A stretch of DNA of 64,000 nt. Source: Nelumbo lutea. Taxonomy: Eukaryota > Streptophyta > Magnoliopsida > Proteales > Nelumbonaceae. The notes below the pieces were generated by a model. The model did no database searches, was not told the DNA's origin, and saw only the letters and a program-made list of their open reading frames with translations. The stretch spans positions 210,255,848 to 210,319,847 of the forward strand of contig JAKGHH010000001.1 in NCBI GenBank assembly GCA_022828595.1. Reading direction: 5' to 3'. The number at the start of each line of letters is the position of its first letter. Position 1 is the stretch's first letter. This document shows, piece after piece, positions 24,613 to 36,291 of the stretch. The position numbers were made by a program, and so were the translations under genes.

Positions 24613-25016
24613 TGTCAAGTATGGAGCCGAGGGCAACAATATAATTTCTGAAGTTGAAGGCCGACAGGTTCAACTTGTTGAGAGAAACAAGATGTTAGAG
24701 GCCTCAAGAGTTATCCTAGGGGCAAAGGCTCCAACAATCAATTTAGAAGGTTCTGAGGGGTTGGACCAAGCAAGAGAGGAGACTTAGAGCTTGAATTCCA
24801 ATGTGTGTTTATCTCAATGTGGGAGCACCTTTTTTATAGTCGGAGTTGCCTGAGAGTAGTAGTTGGGAGTAAGTGGCAGCAGTTGGCAGTGGTTGGTGAT
24901 GGATGGTCAGGGTGCACCCAGCTGATGTCACGTGTCAACATCTGTAGGATGGGCAGGATGGATCTAGCCGGTGCCACATGTCAAGATCTACAGGTTGGCC
25001 AAATACCCCTACATCA
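24613..25016 (-). repeat. element B 3' LTR
   Basis: 24631-24985 aligns with 35940-36240. Shared landmarks are 'gagaggagactt', 'ttccartgtgtgttt' and 'ggttggtgatggatggt'. On - the LTR starts TGATGTAGGGG directly after the polypurine tract, which fixes the edge at 25016. The other edge is estimated. Confidence 0.75.
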
Positions 25017-25031
25017 CTTGCCCCCCACTCT
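25017..25031 (-). other. element B polypurine tract
   Basis: On - this reads AGAGTGGGGGGCAAG just before TGATG. Element A has GGAGTGGGGGGCAAT in the same place. The tract is the plus-strand DNA primer of LTR retrotransposons. Confidence 0.75.
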
Positions 25032-25655
25032 CGAGGCCATAGCAGCCGAGATTAGTTGGTGGGTTATGTTGAGGCCTCAACTTCGGCCGAAAAGAGTATA
25101 GTACATTCATGTGGAGGCATCAACCTTGGTTGCAGAGCTTTTCTTAGAAGTTGTGCAACAACTGCTCCTTCGTTCACCCTTTACATCAGCAAAGGACCAT
25201 CCCAAGCTGAGGGGACGTGATCGTGGCCCGTGTGGGTGTAGGCTATCCATGTCAGTTGTTCATGCCTCGCACGAGTGTTGATGTCCCCCATCGTATGTCC
25301 ATACGCAAGACGAGCACCGGGGTTCACTAAATGAAGTCATGTATGAGACAATGTGGGGAGGTCTGGTTTAGCGTATCCTTGAGCTGGAGTCAATGGGCGA
25401 ACCGACCCATTCTCTTGGCATCATTTCATCTCCCAAGGTCAATGCCACATGGAGCCCGTCGGTTCGGGCTATCAGGTCAGCAGGTCCATAGCCATTGGAT
25501 CAGTTGGATCTAAGCCATATATTTTTCTTTAAATAGAAAGGCTGGTTGAGTGACTCTCCACCATTTGCTCGAAATCTTCCGCCTTGGAGCTACTAAGGAC
25601 ACCTCGACTATCTTCTTTAATTAACATCTTTAGGTAAAAAGTTCTTGCCTCCAAC

Positions 25656-27779
25656 ATGTCGGCCTCAGATTCTGGTTGTGAGGCTTATAACATTCCTAAC
25701 TGAAGTACTCCTACCAGCACTCCTATAGTGATGGGAGTGATAGTAGTGACTTTAAGAGTTCCTCTCGGACATCTAGTTTCCAAGTGTTGTGGGAGAGGGT
25801 TGTGCCTCGCGGGGCCGAACACGACTAGAATAGCGTAGATTTTGCCAATGAGAGTATTGGTTCCACGCGGCTGAGGGCTGATGCCCCAAGAAATGTTCTT
25901 GGAAACCCTAATGTGGTAGACGTGGAAGAGACCGAGGAACCCATAGCTGAGGAGTGGGCCAAGGCTGAGCGCCAAGGTGTGATGCTTTGGCGTTACCCCC
26001 GCTCTGACTAAGATAGCACTCTCGGTAAGGGACAAGTTAGCGCATTAGCCGAAAAGCACTACATTCTAGGGGACTATAGGGTTAGAGTCCCCTACTTGGG
26101 TGATAGGTTGTGGATTGCTCCCAAAGAGGAGGTGTGCATCCATGAGCATTACCTTCACTTCTGGTTGCGGTTTCCCTTGCACCCCCTCATTCCCGAGATC
26201 CTGAACCATTAGAACCTCACCCTTAGCTAGCTCACTCCCAATGTTGTTAGGACGATAATGGCCATATTGATGTTGGCCCATTTTTGAGAGGTGTTAATGA
26301 TGCTAAACATATTTCAGAGTGTTCGCATTGAGGAAGCATCCTGACGGGGAAGACTTGTGGCACTTCCAAGGCTAACAGGGAAGGGTTGTAGATAGCCTGC
26401 CATCTGCCCACAATTGGAAGAAGAAATTCTTCTTCATTAGTTGCCCCCAAAGTTGGTCCTTTCGGTCTAATTGGTGGAACCCAAACACGTTGACCGAGAG
26501 GATTACGCCATGCAACAATGATGAAGAGAAGCTCATGATGAATCGGCTTCGGCTAGGCGGGACGATTCATGTCGAACCCTTGGTGAAGGAGGAGGCCTTG
26601 GTGATGGCCAGACTTAGTCCTGCCCCCCTTGGTATAGACGCTCCCACGGTTTGTCATTTGTGAAATTGATTTAGTTTTGTTGGTGCTCTTTTAACCCATT
26701 TGCTTCTCTTGTTTACAGAAATTGAGGGCAACAGAAGACAAAGTTGTTGGAGGCGGCATCTAAGAGAGCCATCAGGAAGGGAGATTCCAGGAGCACACCT
26801 CGGCATCCACCAGAGGAGGGGGCCACAAGACAACAGGTTGAGGCTGAGGCAGCCCATAAGAAGACACAAGCGTAGAAGTGCCCTATAGAAACAACCTGAG
26901 ACCCTCAGACCAAAAGACTTTAGTTTGCACTAGTAGTGTCGGCTCGAGGGGACTTCGAGCAGGTCATCAAGTAGAGCCTCGATTATCTAATCCCCTAAAG
27001 AACGAGCCGCTCACTACTCGTTGGATCTTATGGCCGACATGGAGTGTCTGAGAGGGGGACTCCTTGTCGATTCCTAGTGTCAGATGGAAACTAGCGGTCA
27101 ACATGGTCCTTGTTGGGGACACCAGTCCTAGACGTAGTATTCAATGGATTCAATCTGAGACACACTTTTGGATAAGGTTGTTGAGAAATGTGTACATTTC
27201 TTAGAGTCCATTATGTCGCCGAGGTCTTTTTGGCGGTATGTGACACAATTTTTTTTTTCTTGTGCAGATGGTCTCTTGCTCGGTCGGCCTTTGCGATAAG
27301 GTCGGGGTGCTGATCTAGCAGCTTCGATGAGCGCAAGAGGAGATTGAGCTCCTAAAGCAGCAAGCGGCTGAGGTGCAGTCCAATCATTAGGCAACCGAGG
27401 GTCGGGCACACGACGAGCATGAGCATTGCAAGAAGGCCGAGGCTGAGATGCCAAATAACCAGGAGTTCATGAAGGAGTTAAATCCTCCTTGGTGTCAATG
27501 GAACAACAGTTGGACAAGTCGGATACAAAGGCAGTCAAAAGATATAAGACCTTAGAGGAGCACGAAACGGATCTGACCACCTTTGCCTCCCAAGCTTACT
27601 TAGAGGGCTTTAACGATTGCAAGGCCCAAATGACAAAGTTCCTGCCAAGCTTCAATGTCAGCCAAGTGGAACCATTTGCCACTAAAGCTCAACAGATAGT
27701 GGACATATTGGGGACAGACGAGAACCCAACCATCAATGCCATTGCCCAGGCTGCCACTTTGACTGGAAGGGGCCAATAA
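25656..27779 (+). pseudogene. element B extra antisense ORF, Transposase_28-like domain
   Basis: This decayed ORF runs opposite to the element's pol. It opens MSASDSGCEAYNIPN, comparable to the MSSSSIDS start of the ORF in element A. At about 26170-26260 it reads FPLHPLIPEI, then a stop, then LTPNVVRTI. That is the signature of the 'putative gypsy type transposon' domain (Pfam Transposase_28, PF04195). The C-terminal part (27489-27779) is open, with AYLEGFNDCKAQMTKF and a charged, probably coiled-coil run-in. Several stops sit where CAG is expected. This ORF accompanies Tat-lineage elements; its role is unknown and it is not a real transposase as far as is known. Confidence 0.75.
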
Positions 27780-28750
27780 ACTTTTTCTTGTTTTCTTTTG
27801 TTTGGGCTTGCGTGCCTCTAAAACTAGTATATTTTTTCTTCTTCTTTAATGTAAGGGGCCAACAGCTCCCCCATAAGAGGCCTTTTTTTTCTGTAAAGAC
27901 ACTTGAGTAAATGCAATTTAAGTTTCTTGCCAGAAGATGTTATCTCTTTCTTCTTCTCTCTTCTTTCTCTTCTTCTTTGTTTTGTCCAAGGGGTCGATGC
28001 CTCTCCTCGAAGAGGCATCTTTGTAAAGAAACTTGGTATCCTTTAATAAAGTAATTGTTTATTTCGAAAGTATTCTTTACTTAGTCTTTCGTAAGGACGT
28101 TTCGTATTAGAGTCCTTTAAGCTGATGCTGACACAATGAATCATTTGATAGCAGCTATCGAAGTCTTGGGACTCTTTGCCTTATCGAAATAGAAGGAAGT
28201 CGATTGTGGTCGAGGCCGACATCATGCTCAGTGTGTAATTGCATAGGGTCTTTGTGGCTAAAGTCACAAGTGATTGCCTTAGTAGGGAAGTGTCATTTAC
28301 TTTGTGTGTCATTTGTCATGTCTTTTATTAAGTAATTAGTCAACATCAGCTCTTTGGCCTCCAAAGACTCTCTTCTTTAAGGGTCTTTACAGCCGAGGCC
28401 GGGGTCGTAGCCAATCTTATCAATAGTTGTTGAGGTCCTGAAAGTTCTTGCCTTAGTCATAGAAGGTCAAAAGGAAATTAGGCATATGACTCGTAAAGTG
28501 TCATACGCCTTGGGGCCGATGTCTAGTCCGAGAGTATAACCTTAAAGAAGGTCATATGCCACAATCAATTGGTCGAGGTGTGGCACTGTTTTGTCTGGGC
28601 ATATAACTTTAAAAAAGGTTCTATGCTATGATCGGTCAGCCAAGGAGTCCTGGAAACTAGAGGGGACGAGAATGTTTACACAAAGAAAGATTCGAGGTGA
28701 GAAGAACAAGCACTTTTCATTTAGAATTTTCCACTAAAGTATTTATAACT
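27780..28750. other. element B spacer between antisense ORF and pol
   Basis: Non-coding. It contains 'ggccaacagctcccccataagaggcc'-like and 'gaagaggcatctttgtaaag' patches and recurring 'catatgac/cataacc' phrases. This corresponds to the variable 3' untranslated region of the element. Confidence 0.5.
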
Positions 28751-29088
28751 CTATTGATAGTACATTTAGAGATTCTTAGAGTTCTAGGTGCTAGGCACTA
28801 GTCTTCCACCCATATACTCCAGCCAAAAGCTGCCAAGTCTTACTACTTGCTTGGTTTTGTAGGACCCTTCCTAGTTTGGGCCAAACTTTCTGATGCTAGT
28901 CTCAAGAACCATGACTTTTCTGAGGATGAAGTCGCCTTCCTTGAAGTGATGCTCTCTGACTCGGGAGTTGTAGTATCTTAAAGTTCTTTGTTGGTATGCC
29001 ATGACCCTTATTTGGGCTTGCTCTCAGGCACTTTCCAATAGGTCGAGGTTGTTCCTTAACTCTTCACTACTCTCGTCTTCCTAGTATG
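28751..29088 (-). pseudogene. element B integrase C-terminus
   Basis: On - the reading includes AYQQRTLRYYNSRVREHHF, EGDFILRKVMV and KFGPN, the GPY/F-type C-terminal module of Ty3/gypsy integrase, ending MYYQ-stop at 28751. A TGA stands where the family has Arg (CGA). The upstream part resumes at 35753 on the far side of element C. Confidence 0.8.
29084..29088. repeat. target-site duplication GTATG, left
   Basis: GTATG immediately precedes the first LTR of element C and recurs exactly at 35753-35757 after the last LTR. Confidence 0.9.
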
Positions 29089-30744
29089 TGATATGTGGCT
29101 CATTGTGACACTAGCAAGTGCACTAGCCGTTCAAGTAATAAAGTAGTGAGTGAAGTATCGTTCCCACGAGGATTTAGGAAACAATTACCAATACTAAATT
29201 GAGCACTTCTTATCTGATCAACAAATAAATCAAAACTCTAATGAAAGCTAAGAAATCCTAAATTAAAATCTATCTAAATCATTGGCCCAATTGCCTTCAA
29301 ATCAGGTTAGAAGAGTAAACAGTAAATGTCAATCTCAGAATTCAGCAATCTATCAATTTGGATCATTCGAATAAATCATGATTGAGCCTTGGTTTGGTGA
29401 AACCCCAAGGTCATGAACAGCCTCTCTCAAGCGCATGTTCATCCTATGCATGAGTGACGGTTCTTCTATCTCTAGCAAAAATCTAATCCCTATGCATGCA
29501 TTTCTTCAAACACTTCTAAGGCATCAATTCTAATCTGAATTGATCACCAACTGAATTGTGCAAGTTATCTCTAACCTTGCACTCAATTCAATTCTTGAAT
29601 AGTAGATCTGAATTCCTAGAGTCTCTCTCAAGCACTCTATGAATTCCAAACTGTAGATTAATTCAGCCAATCTGAAAATTGCAGATCTGAATTCTCTTTC
29701 AAACAATTCAAATCTTGCAATCTCAGATCTGAGAATTCAGATCTGAGTTTTGAAGGTTAGTTGGCCGAATTACTCTACAATAACACCCTTATTCAAGAAA
29801 CTTCAAGTACAATTCATGACCATTTGAATGAATAAAAAAGAATTAGATTGCTGAACTGAAATTTTACAAGTTGAAATACATCAAGAAAGAATGGAAACAA
29901 GGAGAAAGAATAAAGAAAATATAACAAAGAAACTGAATTCAAATCAAAAGAGAATGAAACTACAAATGATTTATTACAAAAGATCTTTGAATCACAAACC
30001 CTCAATTCGAACTCACCTTCTTCTTCTAGCTTGCTTGTCTTGAACTTCCTTCAGCCCTTCTTCTTCTTCTTCCTTGCGCCTAGCCTTCTTCTCTTCTCTT
30101 CTCTCAAGGTGGCCGAACCTCTAAGAGTGGGAGAGCCTTCCTCTTAAGCAATTGAACAACTCTCTCCCCTCCTAGAGGCCTCCTTATATAGTTTTTCAAG
30201 GGGGCTCTTGCCCCTTCTTGAAGTCTCTAGAATTGGGTGTATTACACCCCTCATGAACCTTCTAGAGTGCTCCCTCCTTCTCTTCAAGAAACATCGAGGA
30301 GTTGCCGCCCATAGCTCCCTTTGGGCTGCTATTTGGGCTACAACTTAATTTGCTTTTGAGCTCATGTGGGCTACACTCTAGGCTGTTATTTGGGCTACAA
30401 CTTAACTTGCTTTTGAGCTCATGTGGGCTACACTCTAGGCTGTTATTTGGGCTAAAAATGGGCTGGGCCGAAATTTCCTTCTTGCTAGGCTTCTTCCCTT
30501 GGGTTTTCCAAAGAGTTAGCTTGCACTACTTGGGCCGAATGAAACTCCCTTGCTCTCATGGCTGGGCCGGACTGAACTTGATAAATTTTGGGCTTTCTTT
30601 TCTTGCTTTTGCCTTCTTTTTGTTGATTTGGCTCCCCCTGAAATCTTTCTTGCAATCAAGATAAAATAGGGCAAAATCTAATTAAACCAGCATAAAATTT
30701 CATGCAAAAACCTCATAAAATATAGATAAATTGTAGGTTCATCA
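29089..30744 (-). repeat. element C LTR copy 1 (1656 bp, internal 54-bp duplication)
   Basis: It is longer than the other two copies by about 55 bp because a 54-bp unit ('gctgttatttgggctacaac' onward, within 30330-30440) is repeated. Small open frames of about 63 codons are shared by all three LTRs and have no recognisable product. Confidence 0.9.
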
Positions 30745-31648
30745 AATACCCCCACACTTAAGCTTTTGCTTGTCCTCAAGCAAAGACATCAGCCATAAAC
30801 TTAACATTCCCCCCTTCTGTTCTCACCATTTACTTGGTGAACTTTTTAAGATAGAAATACATTGAGTAGTCGGGGAACTTTTGTAAGTGCTCAACTCTTA
30901 TTCTTGTAAATTACCATTTAAGATATGTATCAGATCCAAGGAAAGGAGAATATGAATTTCATCATAGTCTAGCCTTCACTCCTAATTCATATATAAATCA
31001 GCTCCTTAATTGTCAAGGTTAATAATCAAATTTCACTAAGTTTCACATCTGTAACTAAATCTCAATGAGAGTTCAACTTTAGAGTGCCCCTTTGAACCTT
31101 GGTTGTCACCACAATTACTTATTTCTAAGGGTGAGTGCATCTTATGCTCCATCTCACCCTTTTTTTTTTTTTTGGTGTGAGTGCATCTTATGCTCCATCT
31201 CACACTGGTCACTTACTTGAGGTATGACTCATGTTCTGAGCTGTTAGTTTTACTATTCAACTCAAAATAGCGGAGTCAATTTGGGCTTTTGAACCTCAAG
31301 AATCAGCACTTCAGATGTGCACTAGCTCTCTTGACCATTAACCATAAAATCAAGGGCTTCCATACACATGAAGATAGTTAGGGCTAGTCATGCTGAAAAG
31401 CATATTCAGCTCCCATTTTCTCATGCAGATATCAAATTGGGTCATTCACAAGAATAAAAACTTAACAAGTACATCAGTCTCCCTCAACTCATTGAATTCC
31501 TTCTTAAAAAAAATCATCAAATAAATAGTAATGAACTTGAGGGGTTCCAGTCTTTTTTGGTTATGTCATTGCCTGCATATGTGTGTTGGGGTGAATGAGG
31601 TGCATGGTTTCAACCCCCATACCCTAGCCTCGGGCTCACTTAAAAACT
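30745..31648 (-). other. element C internal segment 1
   Basis: 904 bp, non-coding. On - it ends with GAGGACAAGCAAAAGCTTAA and a GTGTGGGGG polypurine tract, a phrase common at the 3' end of plant gypsy-type internal regions. A 'gtgagtgcatcttatgctcc' phrase is repeated on either side of a poly-T run (31128-31205). No convincing tRNA primer site follows the LTR end. Confidence 0.75.
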
Positions 31649-33248
31649 TGATATGTGGCTCATTGTAACACTAGCAAGTGCACTAACCGTTCAAGTAATA
31701 AAGTAGTGAGTGAAGTATCGTTCCCACGAGGATTTAGGAAACAATTACCAATACTAAATTGAGCACTTCTTATCTGATCAACAAATAAATCAAAACTCTA
31801 ATGAAAGCTAAGAAATCCTAAATTAAAATCTATCTAAATCATTGGCCCAATTGCCTTCAAATCAGGTTAGAAGAGTAAGCAGTAAATGTCAATCTCAGAA
31901 TTCAGAAATCTATCAATTTGGATCATTCGAATAAATCATGATTGAGCCTTGGTTTGGTGAAACCCAAGGTCATGAACAACCTCTCTCAAGCGCATGTTCA
32001 TCCTATGCATGAGTGACGGTTCTTCTATCTCTAGCAAAAATCTAATCCCTATGCATGCATTTCTTCAAACACTTCTAAGGCATCAATTCAAATCTGAATT
32101 GATCACCAATTGAATTGTGCAAGTTATCTCTAACTTTGCACTCAATTCAGTTCTTGAATAGTAGATCTGAATTCTTAGAGTCTCTCTCAAGCACTCTATG
32201 AATTCCAAACTATAGATTAATTCAGCCAATCTGAAAATTGCAGATCTGAATTCTCTTTCAAACAATTCAGATCTTGCAATCTCAGATCTGAGAATTTAGA
32301 TCTGAGTTTTGAATGTTAGTTGGCCAAATTACTCTACAATAACACCCTTATTCAAGAAACTTCAAGTACAATTCATGACCATTTGAATGAATCAAAAAGA
32401 ATTAGATTGCTGAACTGATATTTTATAAGTTGAAATACATCAAGAAAGAATGGAAACAAGGAGAAAGAATAAAGAAAATATAATAAAGAAACTGAATTCA
32501 AATCAAAAGAGAATGAAACAACAAATGATTTATTACAAAAGATCTTTGAATCACAAACCCTCAATTCGAACTCACCTTCTTCTTCTAGCTTGCTTGTCTT
32601 GAACTTCCTTCAGCCCTTCTTCTTCTTCTTCCTTGCGCCTAGCCTTCTTCTCTTCTCTTCTCTCAAGGTGGCCGAACCTCTAAGAGTGGGAGAGCCTTCC
32701 TCTTAAGCAATTGAACAACTCTCTCCCCTCCTAGAGGCCTCCTTATATAGTTTTTCAAGGGGGCTCTTGCCCCTTCTTGAAATCTCTAGAATTGGGTGTA
32801 TTACACCCCTCATGAACCTTCTAGAGTGCTCCCTCCTTTTCTTCAAGAAACATCTAGGAGTTGCTGCCCCTATCTCCCTTTGGGCTGCTATTTCGGCTAC
32901 AACTTAACTTGCTTTTGAGCTCATGTGGGCTACACTCTAGGCTGTTATTTGGGCTAAAAATGGGCTGGGCCGAAATTTCCTTCTTGCTAGGCTTCTTCCC
33001 TTGGGTTTTCCAAAGAGTTAGCTTGCACTATTTGGGCCGAATGAAACTCCCTTGCTCTCATGGCTGGGCCGGACTGAACTTGATAAATTTTGGGCTTTCT
33101 TTTTTCTTGCTTTTGCCTTCTTTTTGTTGATTTGGCTCCCCCTGAAATTTTTCTTGCAATCAAGATAAAATAGGGCAAAATCTAATTAAACCAGCATAAA
33201 ATTTCATGCAAAAACCTCATAAAATATAGATAAATTGTAGATTCATCA
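31649..33248 (-). repeat. element C LTR copy 2 (1600 bp)
   Basis: Nearly identical to copy 3. It is shared between the two internal segments, acting as 3' LTR of one and 5' LTR of the other. Confidence 0.9.
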
Positions 33249-34151
33249 AATACCCCCACACTTAAGCTTTTGCTTGTCCTCAAGCAAAGACATCAGCCAT
33301 AAACTTAACATTCCCCCCTTCTGTTCTCACCATTTACTTGGTGAACTTTTTAAGATAGAAATGCATTGAGTAGTCGGGGAACTTTTGTAAGTGCTCAACT
33401 CTTATTCTTGTAAATTACCATTTAAGATATGTATCAGATCCAAGGAAAGGAGAATATGAATTTCATCATAGTCTAGCCTTCACTCCTAATTCATATATAA
33501 ATCAGCTCCTTAATTGTCAAGGTTAATAATCAAATTTCACTAAGTTTCACATCTGTAACTAAATCTCAATGAGAGTTCAACTTTAGAGTGCCCCTTTGAA
33601 CCTTGGTTGTCACCACAATTACTTATTTCTAAGGGTGAGTGCATCTTATGCTCCATCTCACCCTTTTTTTTTTTTTGGTGTGAGTGCATCTTATGCTCCA
33701 TCTCACACTGGTCACTTACTTGAGGTAGGACTCATGTTCTGAGCTGTTAGTTTTACTATTCAACTCAAAATAGCGGAGTCAATTTGGGCTTTTGAACCTC
33801 AAGAATCAGCACTTCAGATGTGCACTAGCTCTTTTGACCATTAACCATAAAATCAAGGGCTTCCATACACATGAAGATAGTTAGAGCTAGTCATGCTGAA
33901 AAGCATATTCAGCTCCCATTTTCTCATGCATATATCAAATTGGGTCATTCACAAGAATAAAAACTTAACAAGTACATCAGTCTCCCTCAACTCATTGAAT
34001 TCCTTCTTAAAAAAAATCATCAAATAAATAGTAATGAACTTGAGGGGTTCCAGTCTTTTTTGGTTATGTCATTGCCTGCATATGTGTGTTGGGGTGAATG
34101 AGGTGCATGGTTTCAACCCCCATACCCTAGCCTCGGGCTCACTTAAAAACT
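33249..34151 (-). other. element C internal segment 2
   Basis: 903 bp and almost identical to 30745-31648, including the polypurine tract and the repeated 'gtgagtgcatcttatgctcc' phrase. Confidence 0.85.
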
Positions 34152-35752
34152 TGATATGTGGCTCATTGTAACACTAGCAAGTGCACTAACCGTTCAAGTA
34201 ATAAAGTAGTGAGTGAAGTATCGTTCCCACGAGGATTAAGGAAACAATTACCAATACTAAATTGAGTACTTCTTATCTGATCAACAAATAAATCAAAACT
34301 CTAATGAAAGTTAAGAAATCCTAAATTAAAATCTATCTAAATCATTGGCCCAATTGCCTTCAAATCAGGTTAGAAGAGTAAACAGTAAATGTCAATCTTA
34401 GAATTCAGAAATCTATCAATTTGGATCATTCGAATAAATCATGATTGAGCCTTGGTTTGGTGAAACCCCAAGATCATGAACAACCTCTCTCAAGCGCATG
34501 TTCATCCTATGCATGAGTGACGGTTCTTCTATCTCTAGCAAAAATCTAATCCCTATGCATGCATTTCTTCAAACACTTCTAAGGCATCAATTCAAATCTG
34601 AATTGATCACCAATTGAATTGTGCAAGTTATCTCTAACCTTGCACTCAATTCAGTTCTTGAATAGTAGATCTGAATTCCTAGAGTCTCTCTCAAGCACTC
34701 TAGGAATTCCAAACTGTAGATTAATTCAGCCAATCTGAAAATTGCAGATCTGAATTCTCTTTCAAGCAATTCAGATCTTGCAATCTCAGATCTGAGAATT
34801 CAGATCTGAGTTTTGAAGGTTAGTTGGCCAAATTACTCTACAATAACACCCTTATTCAAGAAACTTCAAATACAATTCATGACCATTTGAATGAATCAAA
34901 AAGAATTAGATTGCTGAACTGAAATTTTACAAGTTGAAATACATCAAAAAAGAATGGAAACAAGGAGAAAGAATAAAGAAAATATAACAAAGAAACTGAA
35001 TTCAAATCAAAAGAGAATGAAACAACAAATGATTTATTACAAAAGATCTTTGAATCACAAACCCTCAATTCGAACTCACCTTCTTCTTCTAGCTTGCTTG
35101 TCTTGAACTTCCTTCAGCCCTTCTTCTTCTTCTTCCTTGCGCCTAGCCTTCTTCTCTTCTCTTCTCTCAAGGTGGCCGAACCTCTAAGAGTGGGAGAGCC
35201 TTCCTCTTAAGCAATTGGACAACTCTCTCCCCTCCTAGAGGCCTCCTTATATAGTTTTTCAAGGGGGCTCTTGCCCCTTCTTGAAGTCTCTAGAATTGGG
35301 TGTATTACACCCCTCATGAACCTTCTAGAGTGCTCCCTCCTTCTCTTCAAGAAACATCTAGGAGTTGCTGCCCCTAGCCCCCTTTGGGCTGCTATTTCGG
35401 CTACAACTTAACTTGCTTTTGAGCTCATGTGGGCTACACTCTAGGCTGTTATTTGGGCTAAAAATGGGCTGGACCGAAATTTCCTTCTTGCTAGGCTTCT
35501 TCCCTTGGGTTTTCCAAAGAGTTAGCTTGCACTATTTGGGCCGAATGAAACTCCCTTGCTCTCATGGATGGGCCGGACTGAACTTGATAAATTTTGGGCT
35601 TTCTTTTTTCTTGTTTTTGCCTTCTTTTTGTTGATTTGGCTCCCCCTGAAATCTTTCTTGCAATCAAGATAAAATAGGGCAAAATCTAATTAAACCAGCA
35701 TAAAATTTCATGCAAAAACCTCATAAAATATAGATAAATTGTTGGTTCATCA
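34152..35752 (-). repeat. element C LTR copy 3 (1601 bp)
   Basis: The outer LTR. It ends TTCATCA at 35752, followed by the GTATG duplication at 35753-35757. Confidence 0.9.
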
Positions 35753-35940
35753 GTATGCATCGATTCAAAGCATCGATTGCCCGATCTCTCTAGGATGACA
35801 ACTTATGTCTCATATGTCAAGTTGAAGAGGATTTCACCCATGGCAATCTGAGGTGTCATTCGGTATGCCCAAACAATGATGTATAGTTCGTCCACCCAAA
35901 GACCTTTAGCTTTGTCTAATCTTGCCTTCAGTTCATCTAG
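35753..35940 (-). pseudogene. element B integrase core fragment
   Basis: On - the reading is LDELKARLDKAKGLWVDEL, then IIVWAYRMTPQIAMGE, the end of the Ty3/gypsy integrase catalytic core. It continues into 28751-29088 once element C is removed. At 35940 it abuts LTR sequence directly, so the RT-to-integrase part has been deleted. Confidence 0.8.
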
Positions 35941-36240
35941 GGCAACAACATAATTTCAAGCATTCGAGGCCAAAGGCCCTAGGATTTATCCTAAGGGTAA
36001 AGGATTCGACAGTCTAGTTAGCAAAGGGCTCTGAGGGATCGAACAAAGCAAGAGAGGAGACTTTGAGCTTGAGTTCCAGTGTGTGTTTACCTCAATGTGG
36101 GAGCCCCTTTTTATAGTTGGAGTTGCTTGAGAGGAGTAGTTGGGAGCAGATGGCAATGGTTGGTGATGGATGGTTAGGGTGCGCCCGACTTATGCCACGT
36201 ATTAGGATCCGTGGGATGGCCAGGATGGACCCAATCAGCT
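35940..36240 (-). repeat. element B truncated 5' LTR
   Basis: Collinear with 24631-24985. It stops at 36240, about 45 bp short of the LTR's outer end. Confidence 0.75.
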
Positions 36241-36291
36241 ATTCAAGTTTGTTTGTTTCTTTCCTACCATGAAGGCAAGCACCATTGCTAG

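Larger units (their letters stand above)
29089..35752 (-). mobile_element. element C: tandem LTR-internal-LTR-internal-LTR non-autonomous retrotransposon
   Basis: Three LTRs (29089-30744, 31649-33248, 34152-35752) separate two internal segments of 904 and 903 bp. Each LTR starts TGATATG and ends TTCATCA on +. The whole unit is bounded by the perfect 5-bp duplication GTATG. Orientation is - because on that strand each internal segment ends in AGTGTGGGGGTATT (polypurine tract) followed by TGATGAAC. No gag or pol is present and the LTRs are longer than the internal part, so it depended on proteins from another element. The LTR copies are nearly identical, so it is young. Confidence 0.9.
24613..36240 (-). 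mobile_element. element B: decayed Ty3/gypsy (Tat-like) LTR retrotransposon
   Basis: Read on the - strand the order is: truncated 5' LTR (35940-36240), deletion of PBS to integrase core, integrase remnant (35940 down to 28751, split by element C), spacer, an extra ORF on the opposite strand (25656-27779), polypurine tract (25017-25031) and 3' LTR (about 24613-25016). The gag, protease and RT are missing. The right LTR lacks about 45 bp of its outer end, so no target duplication can be read. Layout and polypurine tract match element A, so both belong to one lineage. The outer left boundary is uncertain by some tens of bases. Confidence 0.8.

Noticed and set aside
29814..35682. Repeated 60-120 codon open frames in the LTRs of element C
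   Set aside because: They recur only because the LTR recurs, differ by frame-neutral changes and stops, and match no protein family.
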